Notes: generated from the letters alone by a model not told the origin. DNA of 64,000 nucleotides from Methanococcoides sp052057775 (GCF_052057775.1 NZ_CP195121.1:1798001-1862000), one strand, 5' to 3'. Counted from the first letter of the stretch, positions 1 to 9,085 are shown. Program-made: numbers and translations.

Positions 1-2
1 AC

Positions 3-776
3 GAGAAGTTCGACCAGAGGGTCTCCTATCGAAATTCAATTGACATAGAGTTCATTCGCAGGGATGGGACACCTGTCTCACGCAGCTTCCGGATAATTGG
101 TATTATTGACAGTCCTGAGACCGAGTTTATCCAGAGCGGTGCCGAATCCAACGTCAGGATATTCATTCCAATAGATACGATGAACGAGATGCTTGGGATC
201 AAGGACTACGGCGGTTTCTCAATAACAGTTGAGGATGCGGAGTCGGTTCGCCCTGTTTCCGAGGAGATCGATAAGAAGATAGCAAGAAGTCTCGGGGTTT
301 CTGAAAGGGAGCTTGATAATGAGGACGTGAAACCTTACAGCATCTTTAACCAGGCGGATATCCTTGATCAGCTTGATGAGCTTTCAGATGGCCTTACTTC
401 TTTATTTACTTCAGTTGCACTGATCTCGCTGGTAGTCGGCTCAATTGGTATCATGAATATAATGCTTGTGACGGTCACGGAGAGAACAAAGGAGATAGGC
501 CTCCTGAAGTCACTGGGTTATACAAGATCGAACATTCTCTATCTGTTCATTATTGAATCAATAATCCTCGGTCTCATCGGTGGAATACTTGGAACGATAC
601 TTGGTTTTGTCGGTTCATACGCAGCAGTAAGTTTCCTTGGTCTGCCTTACATTTTCCCAAAATACCTGTTGTTGCTGGGAGTTGCTATAGCTGTTGTTGT
701 CGGCCTGATCGCAGGTATCTATCCTGCAAATAAGGCTTCAAAGCTGGATCCTGTGGAATCTTTAAGGAAAAGATGA
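3..776 (+). CDS. ABC transporter permease, MacB/FtsX family (5' end outside window)
   Basis: The reading frame is open from the window edge, so the start lies upstream. The visible part ends with an FtsX-type membrane domain. A hydrophobic segment rich in SLVVGSIGIMNIMLV precedes the cytoplasmic stretch VTERTKEIGLLKSLG, which is the hallmark of this family, and two more membrane segments follow. The upstream residues fit the extracytoplasmic MacB-type domain. Such permeases work with a LolD/MacB-like ATPase, usually encoded next door, here presumably before the window. The exported substrate cannot be read from the sequence. It ends in TGA. Confidence 0.9.
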   Translation, partial: EKFDQRVSYRNSIDIEFIRRDGTPVSRSFRIIGIIDSPETEFIQSGAESNVRIFIPIDTMNEMLGIKDYGGFSITVEDAESVRPVSEEIDKKIARSLGVSERELDNEDVKPYSIFNQADILDQLDELSDGLTSLFTSVALISLVVGSIGIMNIMLVTVTERTKEIGLLKSLGYTRSNILYLFIIESIILGLIGGILGTILGFVGSYAAVSFLGLPYIFPKYLLLLGVAIAVVVGLIAGIYPANKASKLDPVESLRKR

Positions 777-927
777 CTCTTCGTACAAATCAACGTGTCT
801 GCGTTCATCTCAGGCGTTTGAAGGGCATTATGATGGGGTAAGGCTTATTCCATAGGACATAAAGACATTAAGCAAATAAAAAGGAACAAACAGTACAAAA
901 ACGATCTAACACCCCGGAGGAAAAAAC

Positions 928-1254
928 ATGATTGGTTATCTGTATCTGGCTGCAGCCATCTTTTTTGAAATATGTGGAACAACATGTATGAAGTTCTCAG
1001 AAGGATATTCAAATATGCTGCCAACAGTCCTGATCTTTGTTTTCTATGGTATTAGTTTCAGCATATTTCCCATTGCATTGAAAACTATCGATGTGAGCAT
1101 TGCCTATGCGATATGGTCAGGTGTGGGGACCGTAGCGATAACTCTCATAGGGATCTTCTACTTCAAAGAACCGTCCACTACGATCAAAATGGTTTCCATT
1201 TTTGTGATAATGATGGGTGTTGCAGGGCTTAACCTGAGCGATAAACTGGTCTGA
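928..1254 (+). CDS. Small multidrug resistance (SMR) family transporter
   Basis: This 108-residue protein has four membrane segments, the usual SMR size. The N-terminal IGYLYLAAAIFFEICGTT contains the membrane-embedded glutamate (Glu14) that binds proton and cationic drug in EmrE. The third segment carries the AYAIWSGVGT motif. SMR proteins act as antiparallel dimers exchanging protons for quaternary cations or guanidinium compounds. Which subclass this is (EmrE, SugE/Gdx or paired SMR) is not clear; no second SMR gene lies beside it. A GGAGG ribosome site sits just ahead of the ATG. Confidence 0.9.
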   Translation: MIGYLYLAAAIFFEICGTTCMKFSEGYSNMLPTVLIFVFYGISFSIFPIALKTIDVSIAYAIWSGVGTVAITLIGIFYFKEPSTTIKMVSIFVIMMGVAGLNLSDKLV

Positions 1255-1326
1255 AAGTGGCATACATTTTTGATTTTCAGATGGTTTTTTGTATTAAAAT
1301 AGTTTATATTATAGTGAGGTGCTAAA

Positions 1327-1809
1327 ATGGCTAAAACATCGCTTACTGCAGGAGAGAAAGCTCCGGGTCTCTGTCTTCCGGATGCTGAAGGCAATGAAGT
1401 ATCCCTGGATGATCTCAGGGGTAAATGGGTAATTCTTTATTTCTATCCAAAGGATAACACAGCAGGCTGTAGCATAGAGGCCATGGAATTTACAAGACTC
1501 AAACCCGATTTCGAGAAAGAGGGTGCTTTCATACTTGGTGTCAGTAAGGATAGCCAGAAGTCTCATCAGAAATTCATTGAGAAAAAGGAGCTTGGCATTA
1601 CTCTTCTCTCAGACGAGAGCACTGAGGGTCAGCAGAGTTATGATGTGTGGCATTTGAAGAAGATGGCTGGCCGGGAATATATGGGTACTGTCAGGACGAC
1701 CTTCATTATCGATCCTGAAGGCAACATTGCGAAGGTTTGGGACAAGGTCAAGGCCAAAGGACATGCAATGGAAGTACTTGAAGCTCTGAGGAAGATCAAG
1801 GGAGAATAA
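1327..1809 (+). CDS. Peroxiredoxin, BCP/PrxQ type, lacking the usual resolving cysteine
   Basis: A 160-residue AhpC/TSA-fold thiol peroxidase. The active-site region reads FYPKDNTAGCSIEAMEF. The peroxidatic cysteine is present, but the common TPGC is TAGC and the second cysteine of the GC-x4-C pattern is methionine. That implies a 1-Cys mechanism with an outside thiol donor. The later TTFIID segment and C-terminal helix fit the family. It has its own GTGAGG ribosome site and a TATA-like element at about 1303-1310. It lies alone between an SMR exporter and cysS. Confidence 0.9.
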   Translation: MAKTSLTAGEKAPGLCLPDAEGNEVSLDDLRGKWVILYFYPKDNTAGCSIEAMEFTRLKPDFEKEGAFILGVSKDSQKSHQKFIEKKELGITLLSDESTEGQQSYDVWHLKKMAGREYMGTVRTTFIIDPEGNIAKVWDKVKAKGHAMEVLEALRKIKGE

Positions 1810-1924
1810 ATCTTTCTTATTAGTTGGTTTTATTACATTCTTAACAGGATGCTGGTTTGTATTTTTCCAGAGATCTGAACACATTTGTTAAACATGCAAT
1901 TCCACAATATCACAATTGATCCTG

Positions 1925-3337
1925 ATGTTAACTGTATATAATACACTTACAAGAAAAAAAGAGACTTTCAGGCCAATTAAAGATGGTGAAGTCTCAATTT
2001 ATGCCTGTGGCCCCACAGTGTACAGTCTCCCTCATATAGGTAACTACAGGACTTTTTTAATGACTGACAGCATTGTAAGAACTCTTGAATATCTGGGTTA
2101 TAATGTAAAACTTGTGATGAATATCACGGATATAGATGACAAGACCATCAGGGATTCAAAAAAAGAAGGTTTGTCACTTAGGGATTTCACCGAAAAATAT
2201 ACTCGGGAATTCTTCCGTGGTCTTGATATGCTGAACATAAAGCACGCATCAGCATATCCCAAAGCCACAGAGAACGTCGAGGGTATGATAGGACTCACAA
2301 AGAAATTAGTTGAAAAGGGCATGGCGTATGAAAAAGACGGGTCAGTATACTTCAGGATCTCATCATTCAAAGATTATGGAAAACTCTCAAAAATAGACAT
2401 GGATCAAATAAAGATCGGTGCATCAGTGGACGTTGATGAATATGATAAAGAGAACCCGCGGGATTTTGTACTCTTAAAAGCCTCAACTCCTGAGGAAATA
2501 GAAAGGGGAATATTTTATGAGAGCTCCTGGGGTAAAATAAGGCCTGGCTGGCACACAGAATGTTCTGTAATGTCAATGAAGGAATTCGGGAGTACACTTG
2601 ACATCCATATAGGTGGAGTTGATCTTATATTCCCGCATCACGAAAATGAGATCGCTCAGTCCGAAGGTGCTACAGGAAAGACATTCGTCAACTACTGGAT
2701 ACATGTTGAACACCTGTTGGTAGATGGCGAAAAAATGAGCAAATCAAAGGGAAATGTCTTCAGTCTTTCCGACATTGTTGAAAAGTACAGTGGTGAACTT
2801 GTAAGATTTATGTTCTTGTCTGTTCATTACAGAAAGCAGCTGAATTATACAGACGAATTTGCAGAAAATGCTAAGAATAACTATCAGAAGCTCAAAGAGA
2901 CATTGGAAAACCTTGAGTTTGCATTGGAACGTGCGGACAAAGAATCTTATCAGTCGGACAAGGAAACACTTGAAGGTCTTCCAATACTGAAAGATAAATT
3001 TATGGAAGCGTTAGCAGATGACTTCAATACACCAAAAGCAATTAAGGTGTTCCGTGATCTCTCACGTGCTGCTAACAAATACATTGAAACCGGGAATAAC
3101 GAATTTGTCCTGAAGAATATTCTTGATCTTTACCGAGAATTTGGAGATGCTCTGGGTCTCTTTTCTAAAATCAAAAAAGAAAAGATCCCTGAAATAGTTA
3201 TGAAATTGGTCTCTGAGCGCGAAATCGCAAGAGCAAATAAAGACTGGCAAAAAGCAGATGAACTCAGGACCAAAATAAAAGACTCAGGTTACATTATAGA
3301 AGACTCAAAGGAAGGAGCAAAAATAAAGAAGATATAA
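1925..3337 (+). CDS. cysS: Cysteinyl-tRNA synthetase
   Basis: Class I aminoacyl-tRNA synthetase charging tRNA-Cys. Visible signatures are CGPTVY near the N terminus (zinc ligand), the HIGH-type motif as HIGN, GWHTECS and GGVDLIFPHHENE (zinc-ligand Cys/His/Glu), and KMSKSKGN near residue 270. About 470 residues is the normal length. A TTG occurs three codons upstream (1916), but family members start with a sequence like MLTVYNTLTRKKE, so the ATG at 1925 is preferred. No clear Shine-Dalgarno precedes it. Confidence 0.95.
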   Translation: MLTVYNTLTRKKETFRPIKDGEVSIYACGPTVYSLPHIGNYRTFLMTDSIVRTLEYLGYNVKLVMNITDIDDKTIRDSKKEGLSLRDFTEKYTREFFRGLDMLNIKHASAYPKATENVEGMIGLTKKLVEKGMAYEKDGSVYFRISSFKDYGKLSKIDMDQIKIGASVDVDEYDKENPRDFVLLKASTPEEIERGIFYESSWGKIRPGWHTECSVMSMKEFGSTLDIHIGGVDLIFPHHENEIAQSEGATGKTFVNYWIHVEHLLVDGEKMSKSKGNVFSLSDIVEKYSGELVRFMFLSVHYRKQLNYTDEFAENAKNNYQKLKETLENLEFALERADKESYQSDKETLEGLPILKDKFMEALADDFNTPKAIKVFRDLSRAANKYIETGNNEFVLKNILDLYREFGDALGLFSKIKKEKIPEIVMKLVSEREIARANKDWQKADELRTKIKDSGYIIEDSKEGAKIKKI

Positions 3338-3504
3338 AAGTGGAACCGATCTAAAAGTGAAATGACCTAAAATAAAGAAGATCAAATAGTAAAAATTATA
3401 GGATCGTAACTTCCATCATTCTTCGGTTGACAGTAGCAGTTCTTATTTTCTTGTAGTCCTTATTATTCTTGTTTTTATTTTTAATTTTATCCTTATTTTT
3501 ATTC

Positions 3505-4752
3505 TTATTCTTCTTTTAATTCTTTTTCAAAAGAAAGCATCCTGAAGGACAACAGGAAGACAACATAAACGATCACCGCAGCTACTACGAATGACATTCC
3601 TTTCAGTACTCCATAAAGGAACCCACCGAAAATAAGCCCTACAATGCTGGCCAGGCTTGAAAAGCTGCTTGCAAAGCCCTGTACGGCTCCCTGATGTTCT
3701 CTGCCTGCGAGCTTTGAGATAAGTGAGAGAAGGGATGGCCACATAAGGCCATTTCCCAGTGCAAAGAGAACGGCTGCAAGGTATGTGAAGAACATATCAC
3801 CGGTTACAAGGAATATGAAGTTCGTACCGAGTATGACACTTCCGATAATGGCAAGCCTGGCATCTGAATATTTCCTGGACGCCCGGCTAAGTATGGGTCC
3901 CTGGACAATTACCATCATTATGCTTAGCACTGAAAAATATATGCCCATATCAGCAATGGACCAGTTGAGTATTTCGATAGCATGAAGCGGAAATGCTGTA
4001 TAGAACACGTTAAATCCAAGGAAGATCAGGAAATAAATTACCAGCATGTAAGATATATTTTTTAGTTCTATAACATCCCTGAACCCCATTTTCTTTTCTT
4101 TCTTTATGATACATTGCTGTGATTCAGGCAGGTAGCGAACTATTACAATTACTCCTGCAAGGGATATCAGGGCAGCAGCTAGCACAGGGATCAGTTCTCC
4201 GTAAATGGTTAAGCTAAGGAGTCCTGCAAGTGCCGGGCCTATTATGAAACCAAGATTCGTTGAAATGGACATTTTCCCAAAGTTCCGGTTCCTGTCCTTC
4301 TCTTCCGTTATATCAGCAAGATAGGCATTTGCTACTGCAACATTTCCTCCAGTAAGTCCGTCAAAGCTCCTGGCTATGAAAAGGATAAGCAAGGGTATCG
4401 TAATTATAAATACTCCAAAGATTGGAGAATCCACTTCAAGAATGGTATCCACAGGAGTAAAAAATGCAAGCATGAATATGATCCATGATAACAATGTGCC
4501 TGCCTGGGTTATGAAAAGTATCTTCTTTCTTCCATGAACGTCAGACCATCTTCCAAGTATTGGTGCTCCTATTAGCTGGAATGCCGGGTACATAGCACCA
4601 ATAAAACCGTAAACGATAGCATTTCCACCGAAGCGTTCCACAAGGAATACCAGGAATGGAAGAACAAGTCCAAAACCGAGGGTGTTAATGAAGTTGATTA
4701 GAAGTAAGGGAAAAAGTCTCACTTTTTCCGGTTTGCAGCCTTTTTGTTCCAT
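3505..4752 (-). CDS. MFS efflux transporter, TetA-like
   Basis: A 415-residue protein with 12 predicted membrane segments in two halves. The loop after segment 2 has the major-facilitator motif A as GRWSDVHGRKK (residues about 67-77). The N-terminal layout PLLLINFINTLGFGLVLPFL and the paired halves resemble the drug:H+ antiporter-1 (tetracycline-resistance class) subfamily. Substrate unknown. The C-terminal end is followed by a 60-nt pyrimidine-rich stretch (about 3430-3530) that may end transcription from both sides. It is convergent with cysS. Confidence 0.88.
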   Translation of the reverse strand: MEQKGCKPEKVRLFPLLLINFINTLGFGLVLPFLVFLVERFGGNAIVYGFIGAMYPAFQLIGAPILGRWSDVHGRKKILFITQAGTLLSWIIFMLAFFTPVDTILEVDSPIFGVFIITIPLLILFIARSFDGLTGGNVAVANAYLADITEEKDRNRNFGKMSISTNLGFIIGPALAGLLSLTIYGELIPVLAAALISLAGVIVIVRYLPESQQCIIKKEKKMGFRDVIELKNISYMLVIYFLIFLGFNVFYTAFPLHAIEILNWSIADMGIYFSVLSIMMVIVQGPILSRASRKYSDARLAIIGSVILGTNFIFLVTGDMFFTYLAAVLFALGNGLMWPSLLSLISKLAGREHQGAVQGFASSFSSLASIVGLIFGGFLYGVLKGMSFVVAAVIVYVVFLLSFRMLSFEKELKEE

Positions 4753-4913
4753 CTCTTGTCATTTTCTTTTTTTAACTATTTATAGGATTTTACGATCATT
4801 TTCCTTTAACAAACACTTTTCGGCTTCCTGATGAACTACGAGTTACTGCATCTTATCTCATCAAAGTAATCAAATTTACTTGACAATTTGTTAAATCGAA
4901 TTTTTAAAAACTG

Positions 4914-4921
4914 TTATATAT
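4914..4921 (+). promoter_or_regulatory. TATA box for the DUF4177 gene
   Basis: TTATATAT lies about 55 nt before the ATG, preceded by an A/T-rich BRE-like run. The predicted start is around 4942-4947, giving a leader of about 30 nt that contains AGAGG ahead of the ATG. Confidence 0.55.
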
Positions 4922-4973
4922 CATTAACAGGCTATTGATTATTATACAACAAAACTCAAAAGAGGTTCATATT

Positions 4974-5153
4974 ATGCCATGTTGGGAATACGATATTAAA
5001 TCTATTAGAATGGATAAGGCAGAACAGACAAAAGAAGATCTTAACCATATGGGACTTGACGGTTGGGAATTGGTCAAGTTTGTCGGTTCAGTAGATGAGG
5101 ACGGAATGTCCAGTGCATTTTTCAAGCGCGTTCTGGATGGAGCTAACTTCTAA
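4974..5153 (+). CDS. DUF4177 family small protein
   Basis: A 59-residue protein starting MPCWEYDIKSIRMDK, with LNHMGLDGWELV in the middle and AFFKR near the end. The WEY...LN..G..GWELV...FKR pattern is that of the DUF4177 family, short proteins of unknown function in bacteria and archaea. The frame is open further upstream (to 4935), but AGAGG is correctly spaced for the ATG at 4974. It is preceded by a good TATA box and stands alone, convergent with the next gene. Confidence 0.8.
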   Translation: MPCWEYDIKSIRMDKAEQTKEDLNHMGLDGWELVKFVGSVDEDGMSSAFFKRVLDGANF

Positions 5154-5161
5154 GCTCCATC

Positions 5162-5683
5162 TTACACCTCCATTTTCCATTTATTGCCTTTTACTATTTC
5201 TTCTGCGTCCCTGCAAATACAGAATTTGCAGAGAGCAACCTCTACATCATTCTGTTTCTCTTTAACAGGACAATAAAAGATCCCATCTTTTTCAAGGACC
5301 CTGTCGCCACCCGGGAAGACCATGCCTATTGGATGTATTGGTCTTTTGACTATGAATACAAGGTAAGGTACTGTGATCTTTACCAATCTATTGAAATATT
5401 CCTGGTTCCTGTCTTCTGAAGTCCCTATCTCTTTGATCCTTCCAATAAGATCATCATATTTCTGCTGATCGATGGTCTCATTATTTCCCGGTGTTTTTGA
5501 ATTAATGATATCTGAAAATATAGTGTAGAGATAGTTGAACAGCTCGGTAGAGTACGCTTCTCTGTATTTTTTAGGTAAAGCGGAAGCCGATCTGACCATG
5601 AAGGCTCTTGCCTTCATAAGATCTGAAAGGGGCATCTCCTTTGCAGCCTTACGAAGCGAGGTGAGGAGATCTTCAGTGTTCAT
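5162..5683 (-). CDS. DUF2115 (UPF0305) family protein
   Basis: A 173-residue soluble protein. The C-terminal half has HPIGMVFPGGDRVLEKDG, then FYCPVKEKQ and ALCKFCICRDA, the block of cysteines and CPVKxKQ typical of the methanogen-specific DUF2115 family. The N-terminal half is helical. The cysteines (FYC, CKFC, C) could bind a metal, which is inference. Function is not known. It is divergent from the Hsp20-like gene across a 360-nt region with a repeat array. Confidence 0.75.
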   Translation of the reverse strand: MNTEDLLTSLRKAAKEMPLSDLMKARAFMVRSASALPKKYREAYSTELFNYLYTIFSDIINSKTPGNNETIDQQKYDDLIGRIKEIGTSEDRNQEYFNRLVKITVPYLVFIVKRPIHPIGMVFPGGDRVLEKDGIFYCPVKEKQNDVEVALCKFCICRDAEEIVKGNKWKMEV

Positions 5684-5797
5684 AGCATATATTCTGTTTT
5701 TCCATAATTAAAGTTTAACCGTGATCTCTGAAGCTTTGTGTACGCAGCTTCATGTTAATTCAAGTTTTATTTTCGTTCAATAGTTTCTCTTTCACGC

Positions 5798-5887
5798 TTT
5801 GACCGAAAAATCAATTTGTCCGAAAATTCATGATTCTGTCCGAATAATACCATTTTTGTCCAATAAATACTCTATTTTTCGGACAAA
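5798..5887. promoter_or_regulatory. Array of five TTTGTCCGAAAAAT-like boxes upstream of the Hsp20-like gene
   Basis: Boxes: 5798-5811 (TTTGACCGAAAAAT), 5815-5828 (TTTGTCCGAAAATT), 5835-5848 (TCTGTCCGAATAAT), 5855-5868 (TTTGTCCAATAAAT) and an inverted copy at 5874-5887. Boxes 2, 3 and 4 start exactly 20 nt apart, so a protein would sit on one face of the helix. The array ends about 20 nt before the TATA box. It could also serve the divergent DUF2115 gene. Confidence 0.6.
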
Positions 5888-5905
5888 GCTTCTTTTTCAG
5901 AAAGA

Positions 5906-5937
5906 TTTATATACGACTAGTTCGTATAAACACGAAC
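5906..5937 (+). promoter_or_regulatory. TATA box and start-site dyad of the Hsp20-like gene
   Basis: TTTATATA (5906-5913) is followed by the perfect inverted repeat GTTCGT-ataaac-ACGAAC (5920-5937). The dyad spans the region where transcription should begin (about 5932-5938), the classic position for an archaeal repressor. The 5' leader to the TTG start is about 105 nt. Confidence 0.6.
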
Positions 5938-6043
5938 GTAAATAGTTAACCAAATGTTGCCATGAATCACCTTTTTGGTTATCTATATTTCTTTTTTTAT
6001 TGTATCGACCTTGAAACACACAATCACTTAACGGAGGCAGACC

Positions 6044-6514
6044 TTGACAGAAAAAGACCATAAAGATGATGGTTCAGTTCCTCTTCCTATGAAGGAACTG
6101 GAAGAGATTGTCAGATCCCTTATTGAGCGTATCATGGATGATATGGCTGACGAAGGATTCGAAAAACCTGCCTTTTACGGATTTTCCGTGATTTATAACG
6201 GAACCGATAAGGCAGAAGAGCATACCTTCTCCAGCATAAAGGTCGGAGAGAATGACGTTTATGTCTCAAAGAAGGCTCCTTTCGTAGAGTGCACAGAGAT
6301 CGATGATAAACTGCACGTTACCGTTGACAGCGGAGTAGAGGTCGATGATGTTCAGTTCAGTGCATCAGGTTCGGAACTTGAGCTTCAGTTCGAGACCGAA
6401 GAACAGGTATTCACACAGCACATTGAACTTGAACCAAAGGTTGATCCTGAAAGTTCAGAAATGACCTGCAAGAACGGGGTTGTTGAGATCGTGTTCCGGA
6501 TAGCAGATAAGTGA
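6044..6514 (+). CDS. Hsp20/alpha-crystallin-like (GvpH-type) protein
   Basis: A 156-residue acidic protein. A helical N-terminal region precedes PAFYGFSVIYNG and then an all-beta stretch ending KNGVVEIVFRI, the shape of the CS/Hsp20 fold found in archaeal GvpH-like proteins. No gas-vesicle genes are visible nearby. The start is TTG: ACGGAGG at 6031-6037 is well placed, and no ATG in frame is as well supported. The elaborate upstream region (repeat array, TATA, dyad) suggests strong, switchable expression, as expected for a small chaperone. The family call rests on fold-like pattern, so it is moderate. Confidence 0.65.
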   Translation: MTEKDHKDDGSVPLPMKELEEIVRSLIERIMDDMADEGFEKPAFYGFSVIYNGTDKAEEHTFSSIKVGENDVYVSKKAPFVECTEIDDKLHVTVDSGVEVDDVQFSASGSELELQFETEEQVFTQHIELEPKVDPESSEMTCKNGVVEIVFRIADK

Positions 6515-6649
6515 TGATCACAGATGCAGGTCGTGTCATTGATTCATATTCATCTATGTACACGATCTCTTTTTTCTTTAAATATCCATTCTTTTTTTCT
6601 CGCTGTTCTTTCATAAGATCTTATACTCTTATTGTATCGTGTCTTGTCC

Positions 6650-8770
6650 TTATTTAAGCAGCTTCATCATCTCATCAGGATCGTTGACAGGCCTGTTACA
6701 GCTCATGTCCTTACAAACATAGGCAGTGGCTTTCCCGTCTTTCATTCTATGGTTTTCTGTGTATTTTGCTATCCGGATGATAACATCCCCTTCTGTTCCA
6801 TCTGGTTTGAACAGCACGACCTTATCGGGAAGATATTCCTTATTAAGAGCTGAGAGCAACATCTTCGTATCATCTGACTCGGGGTCTCCGACGATCACAA
6901 CTTCGCTTGAGGTACCAAGGACAAAGCTCGCACCACTAAGGAAATGAGTGTATCCTATGGGTATTGCAGAAACGGTTCCTGAGAAGTTTTCCATCAGTTC
7001 GTAGGCCTTCTTCTCAATCTCAGTGTTGCCTGTCATTCTTCCGAGACGCATCAGGTTGGAAAGAGCAACAGAGTTCCCGCTTGGCATCGCACCGTCATAG
7101 ACTTCCTTTTTCCTGAAAAGAAGGTTTTCCGAGTCTGAGGATGTCTGGTAGAATCCTCCATTATCAGTATCCTCATAATTTTCCAGCAGGTATTCATTGA
7201 GCTTTAGTGCCGTATTGAGGTAGGATGTGTCAAAGTTTGTCTCATAAAGCTCAATAAGCCCCCATATAAGGAATGCATAATCATCCAGGAATGCAGGTGA
7301 CGTTGCTCCTGTATGTTCACTGCACAGGTGTGAAAGACGGCCGTTTTTCATGTAGGTACTGGTAAGGATGAAGTCTGCACATCTTTTAGCCATAACTTCG
7401 TATCGCTTCTCTCCGAGTGCCCTTGAGGTGACGGCAAGTGCTGCTATCATCAGCCCATTCCAGTCGGTGAGGATCTTGTCATCCTTCGACGGCCGGACTC
7501 GCTTTTCGCGTACTTCAAAGAGCTTATGCCTGCTGCTACTGATGGAGCTTTCAAGTTCTTCTGATGTGACCTTGTGTTTGCTTGCAAGCTCATTGATATC
7601 GGTTCTGATGTGCAGGATGTTAGTGCCGGTATATCTCCGGCTACTTTCATCGAGAAAATTACCTGTCGGTTCCATGTTGAAATACTCAATGAACAGTTCA
7701 GCGTCCTGTTTTGGAAGGACCTCTCTGATCTCGTCAGTGTTCCAGACGTAGAACTTGCCTTCAACACCTTCGCTGTCTGCATCTTCGGCACAGTAGAACC
7801 CACCTTCGGGAGAGGTCATGTCCCTCTCCACATATTCGAAGATCTCCCTGATAGTTTGTGCATATTCAGGTTTGTGTGTTGCCTGATAGGTCTCAGAATA
7901 GGCGATGGCAAGTAATCCCTGATCGTACATCATCTTCTCAAAATGGGGTACCAGCCAGTAGCTGTCTGTTGAATACCTGTGGAACCCAAATCCTATGTGG
8001 TCATAGATCCCTCCTGATCGCATGGCCCTGAGCGTTCTCTCTACGATCTCCAGTGCTTTTTCATCACCGGTCCTGTGCCAATATCTCAGCAGGTACAGAA
8101 GATTGTGCGGAGACGGGAACTTCGGGGCATTCCCAAAGCCTCCGTTCTCTTCATCGAAATTGTTCTCAAGATGCTTGAATGCAAGGTAAAGTGTATTTTC
8201 ATTTATTGCTGCATTTCCACTCTTCCCGTGAGGTCTCTGAGCATCCCTGTCCGAAAAATGTGAGAGTACCATGGACGTCTGCTCTTCTACCTTATCGCGC
8301 TGGCTGGCCCATACATCGTTTATCTGCGTCAGGAGATCCCTTAATCCTATACGTCCCGGAATACTTTCCCGGGGGATATATGTTGCAGTAACAAAAGGCA
8401 CCTTTTCGGGGGTCATTATTATAGTAAGCGGCCAGCCACCTCTTCCGTTCATTGCCTGGCAGACCTCCATGTAGACCGCATCGATGTCCGGCCTTTCTTC
8501 CCTGTCGACTTTTATAGGAAGAAAATTGTTGTTCAAAAGATCGGCCACTTCTTTATTCTCAAAGGATTCATCTTCCATCACATGGCACCAGTGGCAGGTG
8601 GAATATCCGATGGACAGGAAGATGGGTCTGTTCTCGTCTCTTGCTTTTCCGAATGCTTCTTCTCCCCATGGATACCAGTCTACCGGATTGTAGGCATGCT
8701 GCAAAAGGTAGGGACTTTTCTCATGGATCAGCCTGTTAGGTTTCCTGTTGTTCTGATCAGGATCTTGCAT
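6650..8770 (-). CDS. YyaL/SSP411-type thioredoxin-domain protein (DUF255)
   Basis: A 706-residue protein. The N-terminal thioredoxin-like domain has LIHEKSPYLLQHAYNPVDWY, then GYSTCHWCHVM (CxxC-like, residues about 55-65) and KVDREERPD. The remaining about 500 residues form an (alpha/alpha)6-barrel-like region, with motifs such as GGIYDHIGFGFHRYSTD and HFEKMMYDQ typical of the family. These proteins are widespread but poorly understood; a role in thiol chemistry or sugar-like substrates is only inferred. A GGGGGA ribosome site precedes the ATG. Normal full length, no damage. Confidence 0.9.
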   Translation of the reverse strand: MQDPDQNNRKPNRLIHEKSPYLLQHAYNPVDWYPWGEEAFGKARDENRPIFLSIGYSTCHWCHVMEDESFENKEVADLLNNNFLPIKVDREERPDIDAVYMEVCQAMNGRGGWPLTIIMTPEKVPFVTATYIPRESIPGRIGLRDLLTQINDVWASQRDKVEEQTSMVLSHFSDRDAQRPHGKSGNAAINENTLYLAFKHLENNFDEENGGFGNAPKFPSPHNLLYLLRYWHRTGDEKALEIVERTLRAMRSGGIYDHIGFGFHRYSTDSYWLVPHFEKMMYDQGLLAIAYSETYQATHKPEYAQTIREIFEYVERDMTSPEGGFYCAEDADSEGVEGKFYVWNTDEIREVLPKQDAELFIEYFNMEPTGNFLDESSRRYTGTNILHIRTDINELASKHKVTSEELESSISSSRHKLFEVREKRVRPSKDDKILTDWNGLMIAALAVTSRALGEKRYEVMAKRCADFILTSTYMKNGRLSHLCSEHTGATSPAFLDDYAFLIWGLIELYETNFDTSYLNTALKLNEYLLENYEDTDNGGFYQTSSDSENLLFRKKEVYDGAMPSGNSVALSNLMRLGRMTGNTEIEKKAYELMENFSGTVSAIPIGYTHFLSGASFVLGTSSEVVIVGDPESDDTKMLLSALNKEYLPDKVVLFKPDGTEGDVIIRIAKYTENHRMKDGKATAYVCKDMSCNRPVNDPDEMMKLLK

Positions 8771-8837
8771 TTAATTCCCCCGTTAGTTCCCTGATTTTGA
8801 TCGTTTATTAGTATCTGTTCACTTTGTATATAGTTAC

Positions 8838-9060
8838 TTAGGATCCTGAAATTGTGAGTGCGGTCCTAATGTGAGGGAGGATCTTGCTGAAGAGGATTTG
8901 ATGATGGTCGTAGTGGTCTATGAGATGGGATCTCCGGGGAAGTGACAGATCGTGTATTGTTCATGGATAAAAGTGTGATCACAGAGAAGGCGCCCCTGAA
9001 GACATATTACCTAATGACAAACATGAGAGGACAAAGTCTTTCCTGAGCAAGGTTCTGTAA
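8838..9060 (+). pseudogene. Remnant of an amino-acid ABC transporter ATPase (GlnQ type), C-terminal part
   Basis: Read across three frames, this stretch gives the ordered C-terminal landmarks of a polar-amino-acid ABC ATPase. They are DPEIVSAVL (after Walker B), REDLAEEDLMMVVVVYEMG (normally ...MTMVVVTHEMG), EVTDRVLFMDKSVITEKAP, and PEDILPNDKHERTKSFLSKV ending in TAA. At least three frameshifts separate these pieces, and nothing of the Walker A or signature half remains before 8838. A terminator hairpin still overlaps its end. The family call comes from the order of motifs; the substrate is unknown. Confidence 0.7.
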
Positions 9061-9085
9061 GAAGGTCTTGCTCATTTCTTTTTTG
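9044..9085 (+). terminator. Intrinsic-type terminator of the decayed ABC ATPase
   Basis: Perfect stem TGAGCAAG/CTTGCTCA (9044-9051 and 9067-9074) followed by a T-rich run. It overlaps the last codons of the remnant, so it is a relic terminator that may still act. Confidence 0.6.
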
